DNA of 12,288 nucleotides, taken from JAVBKB01 sp031554275. GTDB lineage: Bacteria > Bacillota > Bacilli > JARBTR01. The stretch lies in assembly GCA_031554275.1 (NCBI GenBank), contig JAVBKB010000137.1, positions 1 through 12,288 of the forward strand, written 5' to 3'. Below the pieces are notes generated by a model, which searched no databases, was not told where the DNA came from, and saw only the letters and a program-made list of their open reading frames with translations. This document shows positions 6,542 to 12,288 of the stretch, piece after piece. The number at the start of each line of letters is the position of its first letter. Within the stretch, counting starts at the first letter, position 1. The translations under genes and the position numbers were made by a program.

Positions 6542-9175
6542 ATGAGCTTATACTCGTACAAATTGATAAAGGATACGGAAGATAGACCGGTGACCAAGTA
6601 CACTAGGCAAGAACTGGAACAATTAACAACGTTACAATTGCGAGATATTTGTTATAAGGAAAAACTGGTGAAAGGGATTGCGAATTCGCTTGATCGAACG
6701 GGATTCATACAGACAATCTTGCAATTTCGTGGATCGAACGAAGATTATTTAATCCGGAGAAATGACGTTACAGGAAATACAAATTTAAAAAATTTTCTAG
6801 CTAAAAAGCTGGGTGAGTCTCTTTCTGACTATGGGAAAATCAAGCAGCCTGCTAAATTAATCTTTTATGAGGATTTAGCAGTTGGTAAACGGGATCAGTA
6901 TATGGTTGAAACAGAGGGACTCGTTGCAGAGTCCAATGTACTGTTGGTTGATGAACAGTATAAACTGCGCGGTATATTCCATTTGATTCCTGATGAAGAG
7001 AAGAAAAATCGTTACTACCTATGTACAAGTGGCTTAAGTGAAATTGGCGAAGTACATAATCGCAATTTTCATTTACTCTACTTTGATGAAACAACATCAA
7101 AATATCTATACAATCTCTATTACCAGAAACAGGATATTTTTGAGAATACCATTAATTATTATGATATCCCAATTAACAATATCGAAATCCGGCCGCTCGA
7201 AACGACATCGGCTGTATTAGCAATTGATTTTGGTACGACAAATACAACGGCAGGTGTGTTTTTAGATGAAAACTATGTAAAGTCTCCGAATGAAAATGAT
7301 ATTGCCAATGGAACAATTAAGCTGAACGAAATTAATTACTTGTTATTCAAAAATACTGCAAATGAAAAAGAGGACGATTCTTGGTTGCTGCCGACAATTG
7401 TTAGTGTTCGAGATTGTTCAAGCAAGCAGGGTATTCAATTTGATTTTGGATATGACGCGATTAAACATATTAATTGGACCAATCATTGTAGCGTAGCTTC
7501 TGTTTTTCATGAGATTAAACGGTGGGTCGGTTCTTATGAACAAATGGAGAAGGTTACGGATTATAACGGAAACACGACTGAGGTTATGCGTGGAGATGTG
7601 ATCACTGCATACCTCGAGCATGTGATTCATGTAGCAGAACACCAAGTCAAATGTCGGTTTTCTAAGTTACACATTTCAAGTCCAGTTAAGCTGAAACAAC
7701 AGTCGCTTGATATGTTTGTACAGTTATTGCCTGAATACCAAATTGAAACAGAACACGCACTTGATGAGGGAATCGCCGTGCTTTACAACACAATCGCGGG
7801 CCAAATTGAACGTGAAAGCTTTGTTGATGGCGAGAGCTATCAAGCTTTAGTGATTGATTGTGGTGGTGGAACAACTGATCTCTCTTCTTGTGTGTTCCAA
7901 ATTAAGAACGGTGAGCTAGCCTATCAAATTGATATTAATACGACGTTTGAAAATGGCGATATCAATTTTGGAGGAAACAACATCACCTATCGCATTATGC
8001 AGTTTATGAAAATTGCCTTTGCAAATTATTACAGTGGACGTAGCGACATCACACATATCGATGCATTATTTCCCTTTCCGAGTGTTGAGGTCTATCGCAG
8101 AATTGATGAACAAGGAAGCGAGAAAGTCTATCAGCTACTTGAGAAGCGATATGCCGAAGTTGAAAAGATTATCCCAACTCGTTTTAAGGACTATGAACAT
8201 CAATCTTCGGAAGCCTATCAAATGGTGAAGGCAAACTATCATTTTTTCTGGCGAATTGCAGATGAAATGAAGAAAGAATTCTTTCGGAAGACAGGAATAC
8301 AGCGGAGTACATTTCATGATAAAGGACTCAAGAAGGAAGAGTCTGATTTAAAAATCACGATTGTTGATTCATGGCGTTTCGCGATGAATGATGGCGGGAA
8401 ACTTCGCTATGAGTATGAACTACCTAGGGTCGTTTTCAATATTAATGAGATTCAAACCCTGATAAAAGGCGATATTTATGCTGTTGTGAAGAAATTTCTA
8501 GAAGGATTCTTTGAAGATGGTTCGCTTCAAGATTATTCAATCATTAAGTTGACCGGTCAATCCTGCAGGATTGATGTGTTTCGCGATGCTTTGAAGGAAT
8601 TTGTTCCTGGTCGATATATTGACTTTCGGCAGCGAGAGAATAGCCTGATGGACTTAAAACTTTCTTGCCTCAGCGGTGTATTACGTTATATTAATGCGAA
8701 AAAAACAGGGTATGTACGAGCAACAATCACCAATTCAGCACCAATTACACCCTATTCGATTATTGCTTATAAGCACAATAAGGAAGAACATTTATTAATT
8801 GCGAAACTTGAACAGATTAATCAGGTGAGTGGATTTATTTCTCGCTACATTGATGTACAGGACATGGAATTCTTTTTGCGAAATTCAAATGACGAGACCG
8901 TTTTCAAGCACATTTATCGAAATGATCAGGTCAACTATACGCCAATTACCTATGAAGATGTCAATACAGTGTATCAAGAAAATATTGCCCAAGATGAAGT
9001 GGATACGATAGCGGATGGGGTTGTAAAGTTCTTTGTTTTTGCAAGTGATGAGAAGTGGGGATTCTATGTCCTGCCGATTGCTAGAAGAAACGGACAGCTA
9101 CTTCTAGGAGAAAGACAATTCTTTTCATTTGAAAGTGATGCATGGGAATTGAATTTCTTTGACGGTGTTAAGTAA
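6542..9175 (+). CDS. Large divergent Hsp70/actin-fold ATPase
   Basis: This 877-residue protein starts behind AAGAGGTGG (6526-6534). The three nucleotide-binding signatures of the Hsp70/actin superfamily are present and in order: phosphate-1 (AIDFGTTNTT, D229-T235), phosphate-2 (VIDCGGGTTDLS, D439-D446) and adenosine (KLTGQSCRID, T671-I677). The 230-residue gap between the last two exceeds that of DnaK, indicating insertions. About 220 residues precede the ATPase. Residues 21-63 of these (LEQLTTLQLRDICYKEKLV...) resemble a SAP-like helix-extended-helix, and the rest looks beta-rich. After the adenosine motif about 200 residues remain. They are not recognisably a DnaK substrate-binding domain, and no EEVD-like tail is seen. 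The J protein at 20-430 is a plausible partner. Likely cytoplasmic; the client may be an apparatus component. ATPase fold near certain, role inferred. Confidence 0.9.
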   Translation: MSLYSYKLIKDTEDRPVTKYTRQELEQLTTLQLRDICYKEKLVKGIANSLDRTGFIQTILQFRGSNEDYLIRRNDVTGNTNLKNFLAKKLGESLSDYGKIKQPAKLIFYEDLAVGKRDQYMVETEGLVAESNVLLVDEQYKLRGIFHLIPDEEKKNRYYLCTSGLSEIGEVHNRNFHLLYFDETTSKYLYNLYYQKQDIFENTINYYDIPINNIEIRPLETTSAVLAIDFGTTNTTAGVFLDENYVKSPNENDIANGTIKLNEINYLLFKNTANEKEDDSWLLPTIVSVRDCSSKQGIQFDFGYDAIKHINWTNHCSVASVFHEIKRWVGSYEQMEKVTDYNGNTTEVMRGDVITAYLEHVIHVAEHQVKCRFSKLHISSPVKLKQQSLDMFVQLLPEYQIETEHALDEGIAVLYNTIAGQIERESFVDGESYQALVIDCGGGTTDLSSCVFQIKNGELAYQIDINTTFENGDINFGGNNITYRIMQFMKIAFANYYSGRSDITHIDALFPFPSVEVYRRIDEQGSEKVYQLLEKRYAEVEKIIPTRFKDYEHQSSEAYQMVKANYHFFWRIADEMKKEFFRKTGIQRSTFHDKGLKKEESDLKITIVDSWRFAMNDGGKLRYEYELPRVVFNINEIQTLIKGDIYAVVKKFLEGFFEDGSLQDYSIIKLTGQSCRIDVFRDALKEFVPGRYIDFRQRENSLMDLKLSCLSGVLRYINAKKTGYVRATITNSAPITPYSIIAYKHNKEEHLLIAKLEQINQVSGFISRYIDVQDMEFFLRNSNDETVFKHIYRNDQVNYTPITYEDVNTVYQENIAQDEVDTIADGVVKFFVFASDEKWGFYVLPIARRNGQLLLGERQFFSFESDAWELNFFDGVK
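8557..8574. other. Perfect 18-bp palindrome inside the Hsp70-like gene
   Basis: TCAATCCTGCAGGATTGA reads identically on both strands. It overlaps a 12-bp perfect palindrome, TTGACCGGTCAA, at 8549-8560. Both lie in codons for the adenosine motif, so coding constraint applies and the symmetry may be accidental. No run of T follows, so it is not a terminator. Confidence 0.5.
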
Positions 9176-9191
9176 AGGGAGGCAACGTGAA

Positions 9192-9971
9192 ATGTTTCGA
9201 TATCATTACCCTATGTTCAAGAAAGGGCGCATTCTTAAGCGTGACATGCTCGAGGATTTACGCGATTTTCCGCGGGAAGTCACTGATTTGTTTTATCACA
9301 ATTACAGTGATGGTGTGATAACAGGCGCCAATATTGTCGTTAATGAGAATGCGAATCGATTCGTCGTGACAAAAGGAATTGTCAAATTTCAAGGAAAGCT
9401 CTATGTTTTGCGTGAGGATACAGAAATAGCGTATTTCTCAACTGGAAAAGATACTTTAGTGAAATTACGCTTCACAGAGGTAGCGTCGTCATTAGACTTT
9501 GTTGAGGGTCTTGCAGACATTGTATTAGATGAATCTGTTGACATTGGAGAAAACGAAATGGAACTCGCTCGTTATAAGTTGAAGATAGGTGCTTACCTCA
9601 GATCAGATTATCAAGACTTAGCTGATTTCAATACGGAATATAATACGGTTAATATTATTCATGTTGCCTATTCAGGGGAGCGGGAAAAGACAGTGCACCC
9701 AGATTTCCTTAGATACTTTGCAAGAGAAATACTGAAGAATGGAGCGCAGAATCCTTATGATATTGCTTTTTCCTTTCAGTGCTTAAATGAGCGTGTTGTC
9801 AATCGTGAATTGATTTGTGCCTACCTTGCGAATCGTTCTAAACAGGCAAGTGAATTGTATTCAAACGAAGAGATTCATCGGGCGCTCGTCCAAATTGCAC
9901 TCGACGCTATACATCATGCTGGTAGCGGGAGAAGTGTTCGTAATGGTGTGCGAAAGATTTTGGTGGATTAG
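9192..9971 (+). CDS. Predicted tail-fibre/baseplate-like structural protein
   Basis: The start is ATG 9192, nine bases after AAAGGGAGG (9174-9182). A longer reading from TTG 9159 would run through that site and is rejected. The product has 259 residues, with no TM or signal peptide. Residues 39-72 (SDGVITGANIVVNENANRF followed by VVTKGIVKFQGKLYVL) match the pattern common in N-terminal parts of phage tail-fibre and baseplate-connector proteins: a Gly-rich entry strand, then a strand pair meaning roughly 'value is a constant, G-x-x-x-x-G'. A beta-rich section to about 160 is followed by a helical C-terminal region (170-259). I recall homologues called DNA and RNA helicase, but no Walker A/B or helicase motif is visible. 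A structural role near the spike is inferred from pattern and neighbourhood and is tentative. Confidence 0.75.
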   Translation: MFRYHYPMFKKGRILKRDMLEDLRDFPREVTDLFYHNYSDGVITGANIVVNENANRFVVTKGIVKFQGKLYVLREDTEIAYFSTGKDTLVKLRFTEVASSLDFVEGLADIVLDESVDIGENEMELARYKLKIGAYLRSDYQDLADFNTEYNTVNIIHVAYSGEREKTVHPDFLRYFAREILKNGAQNPYDIAFSFQCLNERVVNRELICAYLANRSKQASELYSNEEIHRALVQIALDAIHHAGSGRSVRNGVRKILVD

Positions 9972-10021
9972 TAACGTTACGTTATTGCATAACTTGCTAC
10001 ACAAATGAATGTCGTAGACAT
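9971..10021. promoter_or_regulatory. Cluster of short inverted repeats before the spike module
   Basis: The 92-bp gap between the tail-like gene and the DcrB-like gene is the largest in the window. It holds three small symmetries: GTAACGTTAC (9971-9980, perfect), GTTAT-TGC-ATAAC (9981-9993) and ATGTC-GTA-GACAT (10009-10021). They could be operator half-sites or weak RNA hairpins. No run of T follows any of them, so they are not intrinsic terminators. I could not find a sigma-A -35/-10 pair with acceptable spacing. Confidence 0.3.
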
Positions 10022-10050
10022 CGTTTTAAACAAAATTAAATAGAAAAAAT

Positions 10051-10056
10051 GGAGGA
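10051..10056 (+). promoter_or_regulatory. Ribosome-binding site deciding the DcrB-like start
   Basis: GGAGGA lies immediately after an in-frame ATG at 10049, so that upstream ATG would be translated through the site. The site fits ATG 10064 with an eight-base gap, which is therefore chosen as the start. Confidence 0.8.
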
Positions 10057-10063
10057 GACAAAC

Positions 10064-10705
10064 ATGCCATACAATGACGAGGATATCGCACAGATTACGA
10101 GAGAGGCAAGGGAGAAGAAAAAAATTGCTAATATAGAAAAGCAGTTATCTGAAATGGATATTGTTCAGGCAATCAAGGCTGGTGAGGTTGTGATTGATGA
10201 AGAAGTTATCGGATTTGTTCCGGTGCAATTCTATGATGGCCAAATCAGCTTCTGCATCCCTGAAAGTTTTAAAGTAATGGAAGAAGAAGTGCGGGATGTA
10301 AAGTATCCATCGAAACACCAACCCGATACTATTTACACGAGCATAGACACAACAATTAATGTAACAGTCAAGATCCTTGTCGAACAAGAAATACCGGCGG
10401 ATGAACTGAAAGATTTCACTTTCGTCATGCGAGATACACTAAGAAAAATGCAACCAGGCACGGAACTGCTAGATGTGGGTACAAAAGAAGTGAATGGAAA
10501 TGAAATTGGCTTCTTTGACTTCATTTCACCGGCACTTGACAATAAAATGTACAATTTGATGTCGATATACCGAGTTGATGAACGAGTCGTCGTCAGTTCA
10601 GTTAACTGTCTAAAGCGAGATATGACATTCTGGAAACCCATTGCCTATGCAATGATGGAAACCATCTCAATCAAAACAAAATCAGCTGAGGAGGATGCGA
10701 ACTAA
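10064..10705 (+). CDS. DcrB/DUF1795-like (Mog1-fold) protein, possible spike chaperone
   Basis: This 213-residue protein has no signal peptide or TM. Residues 1-40 are a charged helix (ITREAREKKKIANIEKQLSE), probably a coiled coil. Residues about 60-205 resemble the DcrB/DUF1795 branch of the Mog1/PsbP fold: a strand-turn ISFCIPESFKVMEEE, an edge strand (TTINVTVKILVE), a helix (ELKDFTFVMRDTLRKM), a hairpin around VNGNEIGFFDFISP, a strand pair (NLMSIYRVDERVVVSSVNC) and a final helix (WKPIAYAMMETI). In Gram-negative T6SS, DUF1795 proteins (Eag/EagR) are chaperones that load effectors onto VgrG. Here the TAA stop overlaps the ATG of a VgrG-type gene (TAATG), implying coupled synthesis. The family call rests on pattern only, so it is probable, not proven. 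An alternative is another small Mog1-fold protein of unrelated function. Confidence 0.7.
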   Translation: MPYNDEDIAQITREAREKKKIANIEKQLSEMDIVQAIKAGEVVIDEEVIGFVPVQFYDGQISFCIPESFKVMEEEVRDVKYPSKHQPDTIYTSIDTTINVTVKILVEQEIPADELKDFTFVMRDTLRKMQPGTELLDVGTKEVNGNEIGFFDFISPALDNKMYNLMSIYRVDERVVVSSVNCLKRDMTFWKPIAYAMMETISIKTKSAEEDAN

Positions 10706-12288
10706 TGGATAAACAAATGATGCCGAAATCAAGTTCCAAAGTAGTGCCAATAGAACCGCAAAAAAGTGCTAAGCCGCTAGTAGCGACAAAATCAGGTGAA
10801 GGCAGCAACCCAATGGTTATACTACCAAGTAGTAAAGGTACGACAGCGCCTTTCGCCCTGAGTGCTGCCGCAATGACCTACCTTTCCGCAGCGAAAAATG
10901 GAAAGAAAATAAGTAAACAGGGGAATGTTGAAAAAATCTATGCGAGTAGTGAAAGTACACATCAGGATGCTATTTCAACTTATAAAGACCTAGTTATTTT
11001 GCCTTACAAGATCCGGGTGACGGAGCTCGAAATGAGACAAGAAATGAATGAACACGCAACACTGCATTTAATCGGGGTAATCCCAGAAGAAGAACAGGAT
11101 CAATACGTACACACGACGTCGCCAGATACTGATATAGAAGTCTTGCAAATGGTTGGTGATGGACAAGCGGTACCGATTTTCAATGGCATTGCCCAAGATG
11201 TAGAAGTGAAAGTAGTACAAGGGATTTACTATCTAGACATAAAAGCAATCTCCCGCTCATTTCTACTTGATGTCACAAAGAAAAGCCAGACGTATCAAGA
11301 TGTCAGCATGAGTTATGTTGATTTAATTAAAGCCTCGATTAAAGACCAACCTGGCGCAGATTCAATTGATCGGGTATCAAATGGTGCGGCGATTGGTGAA
11401 TTCACGATGCAATATTTAGAGACAGACTGGGAGTTCCTCAAGCGAATGGCATCACGATTCAATTCTGGTCTAGTACCAGATATTGTTTTCCCGGAAATAA
11501 AATTTTACTTCGGTATCCCGTTTGGGTCAGGAGATGTTAAAGAACTAGATGCAATCAACTATAGCGTAAAAAAGATGCTTGGCCATTACCTGATTTCCAG
11601 TAAGAATCATCTTCAAGGGGTTGGAGATAACGACTACATCTACTATGAAGTAGAGTCTACAAAGGTACTGAAGATAGGGAATGAAGTGAGTTTTCAATCA
11701 CGAAAATTGTCTGTCAATAAAATTCTCACAACACTGAAGGATGGCTTACTAAAGCATGTGTACACATTGGCACCAAAAAAAGGATTCAGTGTGCATACAA
11801 CCTATAATACTGCAATCATTGGTGCTTCTATTCAAGGGAAAGTGATTGATATTGGAGGCGATAAAATTCGTATCCAAGTGGATTTTGATGAAAGTCAAGA
11901 TGTAGGTACAGCTTATTGGTTCCCTTACTCGACAATTTACGCTTCAGAGGACAATACAGGTTGGTATTGTATGCCAGAGAAAGGTGACTCAGTACGTGTT
12001 TATTTTCCTGGGAACAAGGAAGAGGAGGGGATTGCAATCAGCTCAGTTTCCAAATCTCCACCACAAACGGGTGCAATGATGGAAGCGAGTAAGCCTCAGC
12101 CAGCCGGCGCTTCAGTGTCTGCTTCCGCAGCTCCAAGTGGCGGTGGTGGAAATGGAGGGGGAGGCGGAACAAGCGCGCCACCAGACAGTAGACAAGACCC
12201 AGCACGTATGGCAGATCCAGACGTGAAAACACTCTGCACAAAGCATGGAAAACAAATTATGCTTGCCCCTGACAAAATTGTCATCTCA
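10705..12288 (+). CDS. VgrG/Pvc8-type spike (hub) protein, 3' end missing
   Basis: The frame is open from ATG 10705 to the window edge (528 codons, no stop), so the C-terminus is missing. A Ser/Lys-rich extension of about 90 residues comes first. A gp27-like hub domain follows (about 95-370), including QYLETDWEFLKRMASRFN (236-253), which matches the ETDxxFLxRL signature of VgrG proteins. A gp5-like OB domain spans about 375-448: GKVIDIGGDKIRIQVDF, WFPYSTIYASEDNTGWYCMP and GDSVRVYFPG. Next come a low-complexity linker (about 452-502) and the beginning of the spike at DPDVKTLCTKHGKQIMLAPD. VgrG trimers form the tip of contractile injection systems and carry effectors and PAAR caps. The immediate upstream neighbour is a possible Eag-like chaperone. 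The family call is firm; whether the apparatus is intracellular T6SS-like or extracellular cannot be told from this window. Confidence 0.9.
   Translation, partial: MDKQMMPKSSSKVVPIEPQKSAKPLVATKSGEGSNPMVILPSSKGTTAPFALSAAAMTYLSAAKNGKKISKQGNVEKIYASSESTHQDAISTYKDLVILPYKIRVTELEMRQEMNEHATLHLIGVIPEEEQDQYVHTTSPDTDIEVLQMVGDGQAVPIFNGIAQDVEVKVVQGIYYLDIKAISRSFLLDVTKKSQTYQDVSMSYVDLIKASIKDQPGADSIDRVSNGAAIGEFTMQYLETDWEFLKRMASRFNSGLVPDIVFPEIKFYFGIPFGSGDVKELDAINYSVKKMLGHYLISSKNHLQGVGDNDYIYYEVESTKVLKIGNEVSFQSRKLSVNKILTTLKDGLLKHVYTLAPKKGFSVHTTYNTAIIGASIQGKVIDIGGDKIRIQVDFDESQDVGTAYWFPYSTIYASEDNTGWYCMPEKGDSVRVYFPGNKEEEGIAISSVSKSPPQTGAMMEASKPQPAGASVSASAAPSGGGGNGGGGGTSAPPDSRQDPARMADPDVKTLCTKHGKQIMLAPDKIVIS
12139..12168 (+). 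repeat. Gly-rich linker coding segment in the spike gene
   Basis: The codons give GGGG-N-GGGGG (residues 479-488) inside a wider Pro/Ala/Ser-rich stretch (about 452-502) between the OB fold and the spike. The G-rich, purine-biased DNA is locally different from the rest of the gene. Such tracts are typical flexible linkers, and they are uncommon at this position in VgrG proteins. Confidence 0.8.

Noticed and set aside
7038..7220. Small open frame on the plus strand inside the ATPase gene
   Set aside because: It is out of frame with the ATPase, whose motifs are intact on both sides, has no ribosome-binding site and has low-complexity A/T-driven composition.
12096..12284. Open frame on the minus strand with a proline run
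   Set aside because: It is the antisense of the Gly-rich linker in the spike gene; it has no ribosome-binding site and no recognisable domain.
20..12288. Whole region as an ordinary prophage tail module
   Set aside because: No head, packaging, tape-measure, lysis or integrase gene is seen, and FHA, PP2C, J-domain and Hsp70 genes are not typical of prophage tail operons. A phage-derived origin of the spike part remains possible.

Overview
The window looks like low-GC Firmicutes DNA, most likely Bacilli. It is A/T-rich, most genes have AGGAGG-type ribosome-binding sites a few bases before the start, GTG is also used as a start, and all eleven credible genes lie on the + strand, tightly packed. 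I cannot name a genus. No tRNA, rRNA, IS element, CRISPR array or convincing rho-independent terminator is visible.

Layout. (1) 20-4438 is a signalling and chaperone module: a small J-domain protein, a two-TM membrane FHA protein, a zinc-ribbon FHA protein, a membrane PP2C-like phosphatase with an altered metal site, and a paralogous PP2C-like protein whose metal site is largely lost, followed by a TM helix and TPR-like repeats. (2) 4504-6476 holds two translationally coupled genes of unknown function. (3) 6542-9175 encodes a divergent, enlarged Hsp70/actin-fold ATPase. (4) 9192-9971 encodes a small protein with a segment resembling phage tail-fibre or baseplate attachment proteins. (5) After the largest gap (92 bp, with small inverted repeats), 10064-12288 encodes a predicted DcrB/DUF1795-like protein (the fold of T6SS Eag chaperones) whose stop overlaps the start of a VgrG/Pvc8-type spike gene. 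The spike gene runs off the window's right edge.

Working interpretation. The VgrG-type spike is the anchor: this is probably part of a contractile-injection or type VI-like apparatus of a Gram-positive bacterium. FHA and PP2C proteins echo the threonine-phosphorylation control of T6SS (TagH/PppA/PpkA), but no kinase lies in the window. The J protein and Hsp70-like ATPase could form a dedicated assembly or remodelling pair. The DcrB-like protein is positioned to load cargo or an effector on the spike. The two unknown genes and the tail-fibre-like gene are candidate baseplate or structural parts. Sheath, tube, PAAR, ClpV-like and membrane-complex genes are not in this window, so completeness cannot be judged. 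From memory, homologues of several of these genes cluster in clostridial and bacillar genomes under misleading automatic names; that recollection was not checked.
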